DNA from: Fictibacillus solisalsi | Lineage (GTDB): Bacteria; Bacillota; Bacilli; Bacillales; Fictibacillaceae | Reading direction: 5' to 3' | DNA length: 64,000 nucleotides | Assembly: GCF_900103485.1 (NCBI RefSeq) | Contig: NZ_FNHW01000001.1 | Coordinates: forward strand, 1,985,306-2,049,305 | In this document: piece after piece, positions 26,093 to 34,424 of the stretch | How the letters are laid out: the number at the start of each line of letters is the position of its first letter | Position numbering within the stretch: the stretch's first letter is position 1 | Made by a program: the position numbers and the translations under genes | Notes under the pieces: model-generated | Told to the model about the DNA's origin: nothing | Databases searched by the model: none | What the model saw: only the letters and a program-made list of their open reading frames with translations

Positions 26093-26217
26093 TAGTTTTT
26101 TCAACCTATGAATTTTTTATGAGTTAAAAAAGTTTGTTACCTTTTCTTCCATTAATAAAGCAAAGCAGAGACAAGAACCGTAGACTAAAAAGAAAAATCA
26201 GGAATGGAGAGAGATGA

Positions 26218-27423
26218 ATGAGTCTAAAAGAGTTAAGAAGTCACGGACATGCGCCATCACTGTTAGGTTCCTTTTTGTATTTTGATGTAAGCTTTATGAT
26301 CTGGGTGCTCCTCGGTGCTCTTGGCGTCTATATTACAAAGGATTTTGGGCTTTCCCCTTCGCAAAAAGGGCTGATTGTCGCCATCCCTATTTTGAGCGGT
26401 TCGTTATTCAGACTATTGTTCGGTGTACTCACCGATCGAATCGGCCCCAGGAAGACCGCCGTTGGAGGAATGCTGGTAACCACCATTCCTCTTTTATGGG
26501 GGTGGTTATCTGGAACACATATTGCCGAACTGTATGGAATTGGCTTTTTGCTTGGTATAGCGGGAGCAAGCTTTTCCGCCGCTTTGCCAATGGCAAGCCG
26601 CTGGTACCCTCCGCATCTCCAAGGGGCCGCAATGGGCATCGCAGGAGCCGGAAACAGCGGAACACTGCTTGCCACCCTTTTTGGTCCGAGGCTGGCCGAA
26701 CACTATGGTTGGAACGGAGTCATGGGCATCGCACTCCTTCCACTGCTGTGCACGCTGCTTTTATATCTTTTCATCACAAAAGATGCTCCCTCACAGCCTG
26801 CCGCTAAGCCAGTAAAGGATTATTTAAACGTGCTGAAAGTAAAAGATACCTGGTATTTTTGTCTTCTTTATTGTGTTACCTTTGGAGGATTCGTAGGCTT
26901 GACCAGTTTTTTAAGTATTTTTTTCGTGGATCAATATCACTTGCCGAGCGTTTCAGCCGGCAATTTTGTTACATTATGTGTCGCGGCGGGCAGCATTGTC
27001 CGTCCGATTGGCGGCATGATCGCCGACCGGATCGGAGGGATCAGGCTTTTGAGTTATTTGTTGATTGGCGCAACGCTATGCATGCTCGGTGTCAGCCAGC
27101 TTCCTTCCCTTTCATTAGCCACTGTTTTGCTATTTGCCGGCATGTCCTGCCTTGGCATGGGAAATGGTGCCGTCTTTCAATTGGTGCCTCAACGGTTTAA
27201 AAATGAGATTGGGGTGATTACCGGAATTGTAGGGGCTGCAGGCGGGGTTGGTGGTTTCTTTGTTCCGATTATCCTTGGCTCACTGAAGGAACTTTCAGGA
27301 ACTTATGCTTCCGGTTTCATTGTTTATTCATTGATTGGCGGTTGTGCCTTTGTTCTTTTAATGGTAGCACAAAGCGCATGGAAGAAGACATGGGCTCTTC
27401 AGAAGAGCTCCATAAAATTGTAA
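26218..27423 (+). CDS. nasA: Nitrate (nitrite) transporter, NNP family of MFS
   Basis: 401 residues, about 12 hydrophobic helices. The first loop [18 protein letters not shown] and the nitrate-signature-like glycine-rich segments [10 protein letters not shown] and [12 protein letters not shown] are typical of NarK/NasA nitrate transporters of the single 12-helix type. It imports nitrate for NasC and NirBD encoded divergently. GGAGAGAG precedes ATG 26218. The intergenic region carries a TnrA-like box, consistent with nitrogen-source control. A shared terminator follows. Confidence 0.93.
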   Translation: MSLKELRSHGHAPSLLGSFLYFDVSFMIWVLLGALGVYITKDFGLSPSQKGLIVAIPILSGSLFRLLFGVLTDRIGPRKTAVGGMLVTTIPLLWGWLSGTHIAELYGIGFLLGIAGASFSAALPMASRWYPPHLQGAAMGIAGAGNSGTLLATLFGPRLAEHYGWNGVMGIALLPLLCTLLLYLFITKDAPSQPAAKPVKDYLNVLKVKDTWYFCLLYCVTFGGFVGLTSFLSIFFVDQYHLPSVSAGNFVTLCVAAGSIVRPIGGMIADRIGGIRLLSYLLIGATLCMLGVSQLPSLSLATVLLFAGMSCLGMGNGAVFQLVPQRFKNEIGVITGIVGAAGGVGGFFVPIILGSLKELSGTYASGFIVYSLIGGCAFVLLMVAQSAWKKTWALQKSSIKL

Positions 27424-27432
27424 GAGTACATA

Positions 27433-27467
27433 AAAACCGCCCTCTTCTTTTGAAAGAGGGCGGTTTT
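27433..27467. terminator. Bidirectional terminator between nasA and the esterase
   Basis: AAAACCGCCCTCTT pairs exactly with AAGAGGGCGGTTTT, with T-runs on both strands, between convergent genes. Confidence 0.88.
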
Positions 27468-27468
27468 T

Positions 27469-28776
27469 TTAGTCTAGCTTTCGAATAATGACCCCAATTG
27501 TGTTTTGTTCTTCCTTTGACGGATTAGCTGAAAGCCTTACATTGAACTTGAGTTTTCCATTATGATCCGGCTTTAAGATCATTGTCTTATGATTTCCTTT
27601 ACCATGCAGTTTAACGAGGTATCGTTTCTTCGGATGATACCAGGATGCTGTCTTAACTGCCGCGGTTCCTGAACCTGTTAGTGAAAATCCAGCTTTTGAT
27701 ACTTGGTTAATTTCAGCAAACTCTTCTGCTTTTCTGTTAAATTGCACGGTCCACCCATAAATGGAAAATACGGATTCTGCCGTTTTATATGAAAAGGGGC
27801 GCGGAGCCTTTGGAGGATGCTCAAACAATGTCATAAAACGGGGCAGTGTCTGCGCAAGATCCCGCTTCCAATATCCCCATGTATGAGAACCGGGTCCGTA
27901 GCTGTTCCATTCATGCGGAATGCCGAGCTCTGCCAGCCGGTTGTGCATGCTCGTGGACATGCTGTAGCAAATCTCTTCAACCGGGGAGGCCATACCGCCG
28001 TCCAAGGGACCGCCCGCTTGACCTGTGCCTGTATAAATCGACAAATCCATACCTGCTAAATTTTCGGCAAGATCCCACGGATTGTGGCTTCTCCATATGA
28101 TTTCGTGGGTCTCGCGATCTCCCCAGACAGTTCCCGGAGGCACATTTTCCTGATTTTGAAAAATAGTCTTTTCCAGGAAGTCGGGATCCAAATTTGTATT
28201 CACCACACCTGAGAAAGAAGCGGCAGCCAAAAACAAATCCGGATGTCTGGCAGCATAGGACAAGGATCCGAACCCTCCCATGGACAACCCCGCAATGGCT
28301 CTTCCTTCTCGGGTATGTTTCACCCGGTAGGATTGTTCAACCCAGGGAATAAGTTCATTAATATGATAGGTCTCCCACTCCGGCTTCCCATAAGCTCCAT
28401 CGTTGTACCAGTTGGAGTAGCTTCCTCCTCTGCCTGCATCAGGCATTACAATCACGAGAGGCAAGTCCTTTGTCATGTTTTCAATATCCCCGGCAACGGT
28501 CCAGGATTTATAATCACCGCAGCAGCCGTGGAGCATATAGAGCACGGGATACTTTTTCTTTGCATGCTGATCATAACCTTTTGGCAGGAGCACGCGCAGA
28601 GGCGTTTGTTTTCCAAGAGCCGGGCTGTCCAAAACAATTTCATGCAGTCTTTCAGATAAGGCTGTATCAGAAACAACTTTTAAACGCTCCTGGCCCTCTG
28701 CGTGTGTCTGCAGTGTCGGAAAGATTAAGAGGGCAAGGAAGAATGCAGCAAACCATTTAACCAACGGATGATACAT
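27469..28776 (-). CDS. Secreted esterase, alpha/beta hydrolase (esterase D/tributyrin esterase-like)
   Basis: 435 residues from ATG 28776 with GGGAGG seven bases upstream. Residues 1-27 are a signal peptide (hydrophobic core AAFFLALLIFPTL, ending THA). Residues about 35-290 are an alpha/beta hydrolase with the oxyanion region YMLHGCCGD and nucleophile Ser165 in GLSMGGFG; the catalytic His is probably in GPGSHTWGYW. About 130 C-terminal residues form a separate beta-rich region. Such proteins hydrolyse acyl or feruloyl esters outside the cell; some relatives are mycolyl-transferase-like. Monocistronic. Substrate unknown. Confidence 0.85.
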   Translation of the reverse strand: MYHPLVKWFAAFFLALLIFPTLQTHAEGQERLKVVSDTALSERLHEIVLDSPALGKQTPLRVLLPKGYDQHAKKKYPVLYMLHGCCGDYKSWTVAGDIENMTKDLPLVIVMPDAGRGGSYSNWYNDGAYGKPEWETYHINELIPWVEQSYRVKHTREGRAIAGLSMGGFGSLSYAARHPDLFLAAASFSGVVNTNLDPDFLEKTIFQNQENVPPGTVWGDRETHEIIWRSHNPWDLAENLAGMDLSIYTGTGQAGGPLDGGMASPVEEICYSMSTSMHNRLAELGIPHEWNSYGPGSHTWGYWKRDLAQTLPRFMTLFEHPPKAPRPFSYKTAESVFSIYGWTVQFNRKAEEFAEINQVSKAGFSLTGSGTAAVKTASWYHPKKRYLVKLHGKGNHKTMILKPDHNGKLKFNVRLSANPSKEEQNTIGVIIRKLD

Positions 28777-28946
28777 GAAACAACCTCCCATTTATTAAAG
28801 ATACTTAATTTTTCAATATTTATATAATTTTGTCAATTTACGTAATTATAAAAACAAAAAAGGGATCTTTTGTAGGAAGGTTGTACAGCAGGCTTGGGCA
28901 TTTCTTCATATAAAAACATCCTCTCCAGGGAGAGGATGATCAATAA

Positions 28947-28983
28947 AATGAGGCAAAAAGACGTTTTGTCCTTTTGCCTCATT
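28947..28983 (-). terminator. csbD terminator
   Basis: AATGAGGCAAAA pairs with TTTTGCCTCATT, just beyond the csbD stop. A second hairpin (CATCCTCTCC/GGAGAGGATG, about 28915-28937) follows at once. Confidence 0.7.
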
Positions 28984-28997
28984 CGTATGATATACCA

Positions 28998-29198
28998 TTA
29001 TCTTCTGTTATCAAAAGCATCATTCACTTTGTCGGCAGCCTTCTCTTTCAGATCGCCGACTCCTTCGCGTGCTTCTCCTTTTATTTTGTCCTTGTTACCT
29101 TCTGCCTCTGTTGTTTCATCATTTGTAAGTTTGCCGAGGCCCCGTTTTGCCTCGCCTTTCAGCTTGTCCAATTTTCCTTGTGTCTGATCGTCATTCAT
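28998..29198 (-). CDS. CsbD-family general stress protein
   Basis: 66 residues, extremely hydrophilic and helix-rich with the repeat pattern GKLDKLKGEAKRGLGKLTND and DKIKGEAREGVGDLKEKAAD typical of CsbD. The function of the family is unknown; B. subtilis csbD is a SigB-dependent stress gene. GGAGGAACCCATTC precedes ATG 29198. A SigB-type promoter lies 48-73 bases upstream. No neighbours in operon. Confidence 0.9.
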   Translation of the reverse strand: MNDDQTQGKLDKLKGEAKRGLGKLTNDETTEAEGNKDKIKGEAREGVGDLKEKAADKVNDAFDNRR

Positions 29199-29245
29199 GA
29201 ATGGGTTCCTCCTTTAGTGAATTCAATAATGATCCATAGTGGTAT

Positions 29246-29271
29246 ATACCCATGTCGAAGGAATGTTAATC
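29246..29271 (-). promoter_or_regulatory. SigB-type promoter of csbD
   Basis: On the minus strand GATTAA (29266-29271), 14 bases, GGGTAT (29246-29251) match the SigB consensus GTTTAA-N12-14-GGGTAT except for one base in the -35 box. Confidence 0.7.
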
Positions 29272-29350
29272 ACCTGCCATATTTTTCGTTTTTAAATCAT
29301 AGGATAAGGGAAAAATAAAAATTATCCAAATAGAATTGAGGAGTGTACAT

Positions 29351-29917
29351 ATGAAAAAAAGTTGGCTATGGCCCGTACTTATTATTGCTGTGCTTGTGAT
29401 CTTGTTTTTCACCAGCTACAACGGGTTCGTAAATAGCGAAGAAGATGTAGACCAGTCCTACTCCCAGATTGAAACCCAGCTTCAGCGGCGTGTTGATCTC
29501 GTGCCCAACCTCGTCAGCACGGTCAAAGGATATGCCTCCCACGAAAAAGAGGTTCTCAAAGATATCTCTGATTCCCGTTCACGTCTTGCAGGGGCCAAAT
29601 CCCCTCAGGATGAAGCCCAGGCGAACGACCAGTTGACCAGTGCCCTTAGCCGCCTGCTTGTGATTCAGGAGAGGTACCCAAACTTAAAGGCAGATAAGCA
29701 GTTTACCCAATTGATGGATGAGCTTGCCGGCACAGAAAATCGAATTGCTGTGGCAAGAAGGGATTATAATGAAAAAGTTGCTTCCTATAACAAAAAAGTT
29801 AAAAGGTTTCCAGGAGCCTTAATTGCAGGGATAGGAGGATTTGATAAAAAAGAATACTTTAAGGCCAGCGCCAATGCACAGGAGCCTCCAAAAGTTGATT
29901 TTGGAGGAAACAGCTGA
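29351..29917 (+). CDS. lemA: LemA-family membrane protein
   Basis: 188 residues from ATG 29351, which follows GAGGAG; a TTG 15 bases earlier lies in the binding site. A single N-terminal transmembrane helix (WPVLIIAVLVILFF) precedes a helical domain with SYNGFVNSEEDVDQSYSQIE, QLQRRVDLVPNLVSTVKGYA and ENRIAVARRDYNEKVASYN, the LemA signature. The role of LemA proteins is unclear; membrane remodelling or protein quality control has been proposed. The stop overlaps the start of the TPM-domain gene by one base, a pairing common in bacteria. Confidence 0.94.
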   Translation: MKKSWLWPVLIIAVLVILFFTSYNGFVNSEEDVDQSYSQIETQLQRRVDLVPNLVSTVKGYASHEKEVLKDISDSRSRLAGAKSPQDEAQANDQLTSALSRLLVIQERYPNLKADKQFTQLMDELAGTENRIAVARRDYNEKVASYNKKVKRFPGALIAGIGGFDKKEYFKASANAQEPPKVDFGGNS

Positions 29918-30651
29918 TGTTTTCCAAAAAATTCTCCCTCTTCTTAGGGTTGTTTGTTGTTTTTTCATTATTAACAAACGCCATTCCGGTATCTGCTGAT
30001 GCGATACCGGAGCCAGAGGGAGACATTTATGTTCAAGACCATGCAGGCGTGCTTAGCCCGCAGGAAAAGTCGAAGCTCTTGTCCCAGGGAAGACTGCTGG
30101 AAGATCAGACAAGTGCACAGCTTGCTGTTCTTACGGTTAAATCCATTGGTGATACACCTATTGAAATGTATTCCAATGAGGCCTTCAGGAAATTTGGGCT
30201 TGGAACAAAGGAAGCGGATAACGGTGTTCTGCTAGTTTTGGCCCTCTCGCAGAAAAAAATCCGTATCGAAGTGGGATATGGTTTGGAAGGAGCGATTCCA
30301 GACGGCAAAGCTGGAAGAATTCTGGATGAAAATGCTGTTCCTTATTTGAAGCAAGGAAAAAATAATGAGGCCATCATCCATACGTATCAGGCCCTGTCCA
30401 AAGAAATCCAAAAAGAATACAAAGGACAGGATGCTCCCCCGTCCAAGAACAAGAAGGAGAATAAGGATCCGTTTTCCTGGTTTTACATTATCATTATCGT
30501 TGCCATTATCTTTTTGGACATTAAATTCTTTGATGGTTTCCTCACCTATATGATTCTTTCCATGCTTTCAAGAGGTGGAGGGGGTGGAGGGGGACGCCGG
30601 GGCGGCGGAGGTGGATCATCCGGCGGAGGTGGCGCAGGAAGGGGCTGGTAA
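29917..30651 (+). CDS. TPM-domain (YgcG family) secreted/membrane protein with Gly-rich tail
   Basis: 244 residues. Signal peptide about 1-28 (LFLGLFVVFSLLTNAIPVSA), then a TPM domain (about 35-170: VQDHAGVLSPQEKSKLLSQG, AVLTVKSIGD, RIEVGYGLEGAIPDGKAGRI), a hydrophobic helix (FYIIIIVAIIFLDIKFF) and a C-terminal tail made almost only of Gly, Arg and Ser, ending GRGW. The TPM domain faces outside. It is translationally coupled to lemA. Glycine-rich tails are usual in this family. Function unknown; the pair may act on the membrane together. Confidence 0.92.
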   Translation: MFSKKFSLFLGLFVVFSLLTNAIPVSADAIPEPEGDIYVQDHAGVLSPQEKSKLLSQGRLLEDQTSAQLAVLTVKSIGDTPIEMYSNEAFRKFGLGTKEADNGVLLVLALSQKKIRIEVGYGLEGAIPDGKAGRILDENAVPYLKQGKNNEAIIHTYQALSKEIQKEYKGQDAPPSKNKKENKDPFSWFYIIIIVAIIFLDIKFFDGFLTYMILSMLSRGGGGGGGRRGGGGGSSGGGGAGRGW

Positions 30652-30819
30652 CTACTTTTTCAGCCATTTTTTCACATGCTCCTTCGGATCCCAGCAATTA
30701 AATTTATAGGAAGGCTTCGTATCGAACCCCAGTCTCACACATTCATATTTCATTCCGTTCTCCGTCCGTGAAGCCTTGAAGTTTATACACGTTGCACAGC
30801 AATGGATGTCTTTTTTCAT
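30652..30819 (-). CDS. Small Cys-rich protein (55 residues)
   Basis: GGTGGAG eight bases before ATG 30819 fixes the start; a longer frame to 30897 has no site. MKKDIHCCATCINFKASRTE is followed by YECVRLGFDTKPSYKFNCWDPKEHVKKW. CxxC plus two later Cys residues suggest a zinc site. It ends exactly against the TPM gene stop on the other strand. I recognise it only as a conserved-looking small zinc-ribbon-like protein. Confidence 0.7.
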   Translation of the reverse strand: MKKDIHCCATCINFKASRTENGMKYECVRLGFDTKPSYKFNCWDPKEHVKKWLKK

Positions 30820-30871
30820 GGATGATTCTCCACCTTCTTTACCAAAGTCGTTATCTTCATCATACCGTAAA

Positions 30872-30907
30872 AAAACCGCCCTGCAATGATTTCGCACGGG
30901 CGGTTTT
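30872..30907 (-). terminator. Terminator of the YrzI module operon
   Basis: AAAACCGCCC pairs exactly with GGGCGGTTTT, followed on the minus strand by a T-run, ten bases beyond the second YrzI stop. Confidence 0.85.
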
Positions 30908-30916
30908 GCTTTTCAT

Positions 30917-31066
30917 TTATCTTAAATAGTTCGCCTCGCCAGCCTTCGTATGAGCCGCTTCGAACAATTCGTTCACATTTTGTTGATGCACATAATCTTT
31001 GTACGTTCTTTCATTCTTCCTTAATGAAATGGTCAACGTAGCAAAGAAAAGGTTCAATGTTAGCAT
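30917..31066 (-). CDS. YrzI-family small protein, copy 2
   Basis: 49 residues from ATG 31066 (AGGAGG upstream). It starts MLTLNLFFATLTISLRKNER and has a hydrophobic N-terminal beta/helix segment then a charged part YKDYVHQQNVNELFEAAH. This is the pattern of B. subtilis YrzI (about 49 residues). Its paralogue lies 138 bases upstream, and each is preceded by a 19-residue ORF. Function unknown; in B. subtilis the yrzI mRNA is a target of the ribosome-associated RNase Rae1. Confidence 0.8.
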   Translation of the reverse strand: MLTLNLFFATLTISLRKNERTYKDYVHQQNVNELFEAAHTKAGEANYLR

Positions 31067-31098
31067 ACAGACTCCTCCTTTCCTGCTCTCTTTCCCTT

Positions 31099-31158
31099 TC
31101 AGGTCGTATCTTTCTCTGTTACCATCCAATCCAGAAATACCAGTTTTCGCTTCATCAT
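31099..31158 (-). CDS. 19-residue ORF before YrzI copy 2 (S1025-like)
   Basis: The peptide is MMKRKLVFLDWMVTEKDTT, with AAAAGGAGAGGG upstream. It aligns with the 19-residue ORF before the other YrzI gene: both share L-x-W-x-x-x-EKD and exactly 20 codons. In B. subtilis the short ORF S1025 precedes yrzI and is cut by Rae1 while being translated; I recall an EKD-containing site there. Identity as an S1025 counterpart is inference. Confidence 0.6.
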   Translation of the reverse strand: MMKRKLVFLDWMVTEKDTT

Positions 31159-31204
31159 TTCATACCCTCTCCTTTTCCATTAATTTTTTCGTTTTCGGGT
31201 CTTA

Positions 31205-31351
31205 CTACATGTGAACATTATTCATCAATTTTTCATGAGTCTCTCGGTACATTTTCTTTACATGCTGCTGATGAATCATTCCATTTTGGCTTTTCATTTT
31301 ACGCTGAAACGAAAGCGTAATCGTTCCAAAAAACAAGTTCAGTGTAATCAT
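31205..31351 (-). CDS. YrzI-family small protein, copy 1
   Basis: 48 residues from ATG 31351 with AAAGGAGG upstream. It starts MITLNLFFGTITLSFQRKMK and ends with IHQQHVKKMYRETHEKLMNN. It shares TLNLFF-x-T-x-T-x-S and HQQ-x-V with copy 2, so the two arose by duplication. Cotranscription with the following module is likely because only 46 bases separate them. Function unknown. Confidence 0.78.
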   Translation of the reverse strand: MITLNLFFGTITLSFQRKMKSQNGMIHQQHVKKMYRETHEKLMNNVHM

Positions 31352-31376
31352 TGGGCATTCCTCCTTTCATGTGCAT

Positions 31377-31436
31377 TTAACAGTCCATATCCTTCTCCAG
31401 TGAAAACCAGGTTAATAAAGCAATACTAATCATCAT
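31377..31436 (-). CDS. 19-residue ORF before YrzI copy 1 (S1025-like)
   Basis: The peptide is MMISIALLTWFSLEKDMDC, with AAGGGG nine bases upstream; an in-frame ATG three codons earlier touches that site. It ends 25 bases before the YrzI start. Length and the LTWFSLEKD segment match the ORF of the second module (LDWMVTEKD). Confidence 0.6.
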   Translation of the reverse strand: MMISIALLTWFSLEKDMDC

Positions 31437-31471
31437 TTCTGTCATCCCCTTCACGGTTAGTTGTATAAAAA

Positions 31472-31503
31472 AAGGCCGCTGGGATTCAGATCCCCGCAGC
31501 CTT
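31472..31503 (-). terminator. Terminator-like hairpin just before the YrzI modules
   Basis: On the minus strand AAGGCTGCGGGGAT pairs with ATCCCAGCGGCCTT and is followed by seven T. It ends only 36 bases before the first 19-residue ORF, so downstream expression needs read-through or an internal start site. Confidence 0.8.
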
Positions 31504-31519
31504 CCCTAAAAAAGGGCGC

Positions 31520-31560
31520 AAAAAAGCCACAGGGCATCATTCGACCTGCGGCGCTTTTTT
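31520..31560 (-). terminator. Terminator after the 36-residue ORF
   Basis: On the minus strand AAAAAAGCGCCGCAGG pairs with CCTGTGGCTTTTTT (one mismatch), nine bases after the stop of the 36-residue ORF. Confidence 0.8.
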
Positions 31561-31568
31561 ATCAAAAA

Positions 31569-31679
31569 TTACAAATTAAAAAAGCTGTGTCCATTGGCCG
31601 AACATCGTAGTGTTGCATGAAATTGTAGTTGTGCAGAAATAGATTGCAGTGATGCTGCAGCTGGTTGTAATCTCATCAT
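31569..31679 (-). CDS. Possible 36-residue peptide gene
   Basis: AAGGAGG stands nine bases before ATG 31679. The peptide starts MMRLQPAASLQSISAQLQFH and ends HSFFNL; it is low in charge, rich in Ala, Gln, Ser and Leu, with one Cys and no clear signal peptide. A well-formed promoter lies upstream and a terminator directly downstream, so at least the transcript looks real. I do not recognise it; it could instead be a small RNA. Confidence 0.45.
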   Translation of the reverse strand: MMRLQPAAASLQSISAQLQFHATLRCSANGHSFFNL

Positions 31680-31724
31680 GGTGTTCGACCTCCTTCATAA
31701 ATTCTGATTATTCTTTACAGGGTA

Positions 31725-31753
31725 AGTATAACCATAACTTGGTAACTTGTAAA
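31725..31753 (-). promoter_or_regulatory. SigA-type promoter of the small-gene cluster
   Basis: Minus strand: TTTACA (31748-31753), 17 bases, TATACT (31725-31730). Confidence 0.72.
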
Positions 31754-31951
31754 CCACTTTTTTCAAACAATTTATTTATATGCGAAAGAAAGGGAAAAGA
31801 TCACCCATTTTATACGTTTTTTCTCTAAAGAAAATGATTCCATACCTGCCAGCACAATTTCGCATGGACAGGCATATTGTGTACATTTTCACAAACATAT
31901 GTATTATAATGGTTATGCTACACTATTTGTATTTTAGTAAGGAGGAACATT

Positions 31952-32842
31952 ATGATAAGCCCTAAAGTTATTTTGGCTTCTACACGGCCATTTTCATTAA
32001 CGGCTGCCATCATACCGGTTCTTTTTGGAACCATACTTGCTCTGCAATCCACAAGCATTAACTGGGGTTTGTTTCTTTTAACACTCCTTGGTGCCGTCTT
32101 TATGCAGTGCGGAACAAATCTGGTCAACGATTATTACGACCATGTAAAAGGTGCTGACCAGCCTGGATCACTCAGCCCTTCAGGCGTCATTGACCGCGGA
32201 GAAATGACCCCAAAACAAGTGCATATTACCGGTCTCATCTTTTTTGCTCTTGGGAGTATCATCGGCTTGGTTTTGGCAGGTCTAACAGGCCGCTTTATTC
32301 TTTATATTGGTATTCCATCTCTCTTGATTGGCTATTTCTATACGGCCACTCGCTACGCTCTGGCCTATAACGGGTTTGGAGAATTCGCTTCCGGCACCAC
32401 GCTTGGTGTGCTTGCCGTAATCGGTTCCTTTTATGTCCAAACACTTACCGTCGGCTGGAATACTGTAATGATGGCACTGCCGAATGCCTTTTTAATTATG
32501 GCGATTTTGCAGGCAAATAATTTAAGAGACATTGACAGCGATAAATTGATTAACAAAATCACCGTCGCCGGCTTGCTCGGCAGAACCGGTGCCCGCATTG
32601 AATATTTGATTTTGATGATTGGCGCTTATGTACTGTTGCTGATCCTGGTGGCAATATCTCTGCTTCCTTCATGGAGTCTGCTCGCTTTCTTGTCACTTCC
32701 CGTGGCCATTAAAGCCCTTTCCATCAGTCTTCGCACCTGGGATCCCAAAGAATTGAATACTACACTTGGATTAACGGCGATGCTTCATTTAGGCTTTGGC
32801 ATCCTTCTTTGCATCGGCACCTTAATCGGTATATCAATATAA
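31952..32842 (+). CDS. menA: 1,4-dihydroxy-2-naphthoate polyprenyltransferase
   Basis: 296 residues, UbiA-superfamily membrane prenyltransferase with eight to nine hydrophobic helices. The first Asp-rich motif is NLVNDYYDHVKGAD and the second NNLRDIDSDK, both binding the Mg-diphosphate of the prenyl donor. MenA attaches the polyprenyl chain to DHNA to form demethylmenaquinone. AAGGAGG precedes ATG 31952. Length and motifs fit MenA; other UbiA paralogues are less likely because the motif spacing and the FASGTTLG segment agree with MenA. Confidence 0.9.
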   Translation: MISPKVILASTRPFSLTAAIIPVLFGTILALQSTSINWGLFLLTLLGAVFMQCGTNLVNDYYDHVKGADQPGSLSPSGVIDRGEMTPKQVHITGLIFFALGSIIGLVLAGLTGRFILYIGIPSLLIGYFYTATRYALAYNGFGEFASGTTLGVLAVIGSFYVQTLTVGWNTVMMALPNAFLIMAILQANNLRDIDSDKLINKITVAGLLGRTGARIEYLILMIGAYVLLLILVAISLLPSWSLLAFLSLPVAIKALSISLRTWDPKELNTTLGLTAMLHLGFGILLCIGTLIGISI

Positions 32843-32867
32843 AATAACTATCATTTTCAACAATATA

Positions 32868-32907
32868 AAAAAAAGTGACCCGCACAAGCTGCCGGTCACT
32901 TTTTTTA
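32868..32907. terminator. Bidirectional terminator between menA and yrhC
   Basis: AAAAAAAGTGACC and GGTCACTTTTTTT flank an imperfect loop between convergent genes. Confidence 0.8.
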
Positions 32908-32908
32908 T

Positions 32909-33148
32909 TTATGATTCTATATCCTGCAGCTGTTTTTTCAGCCGCTTTGCTTGATAGTACATAAGTGCAGTGAATCCTAGTCCAGTTAATGATGTGGTTC
33001 CGCAGACGATTTCATCGGTTACGTCTTTGCCTGCGAACGGAATGACGGTTCCCAAATACATAAAGGAACTTAGTCCTAATAGAACAATTCCGTAGTGCTG
33101 ATAGTCCTGGATCTTCTGTTTGAGGTCTTGCAATACTTTTGATTCCAT
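32909..33148 (-). CDS. yrhC: YrhC-family small membrane protein
   Basis: 79 residues from ATG 33148 with AGGAGG 12 bases upstream; B. subtilis YrhC is of similar size. Two hydrophobic helices are seen (YGIVLLGLSSFMYLGTVIPF and a second around SLTGLGFTALMYY), with a charged C-terminus KRLKKQLQDIES. In B. subtilis it is the last gene after mccB. Here a terminator lies between mccB and this gene, so it may be transcribed separately. Function unknown. Confidence 0.8.
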   Translation of the reverse strand: MESKVLQDLKQKIQDYQHYGIVLLGLSSFMYLGTVIPFAGKDVTDEIVCGTTSLTGLGFTALMYYQAKRLKKQLQDIES

Positions 33149-33232
33149 ACTTTTAACCAGCCTCCTAACCTCTTTTATTACAATAACATAGAACAGGTAC
33201 AAAGACACACGAAATTTTTGACAAATAAATGA

Positions 33233-33271
33233 AAAAAATCCCGTCTCCTCCAAACAGGAACGGGATTTTTT
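33233..33271 (-). terminator. Terminator after mccB
   Basis: AAAAAATCCCGT pairs with ACGGGATTTTTT around an 11-15 base loop, 20 bases beyond the mccB stop; it separates yrhC from the operon. Confidence 0.8.
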
Positions 33272-33290
33272 AAACCAGCCAAATAGTGCT

Positions 33291-34424
<1,134 letters not shown>

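Noticed and set aside
25997-26104. N-terminal extension of nirB by 36 residues
   Set aside because: AGGAGG precedes the ATG at 25996 and known NirB proteins start at this point; the extension would also cover the TnrA-like box.
30588-30648. GC-rich glycine-codon repeat that could be taken for a tandem repeat element
   Set aside because: It is the in-frame Gly-rich tail of the TPM-domain protein, common in this family.
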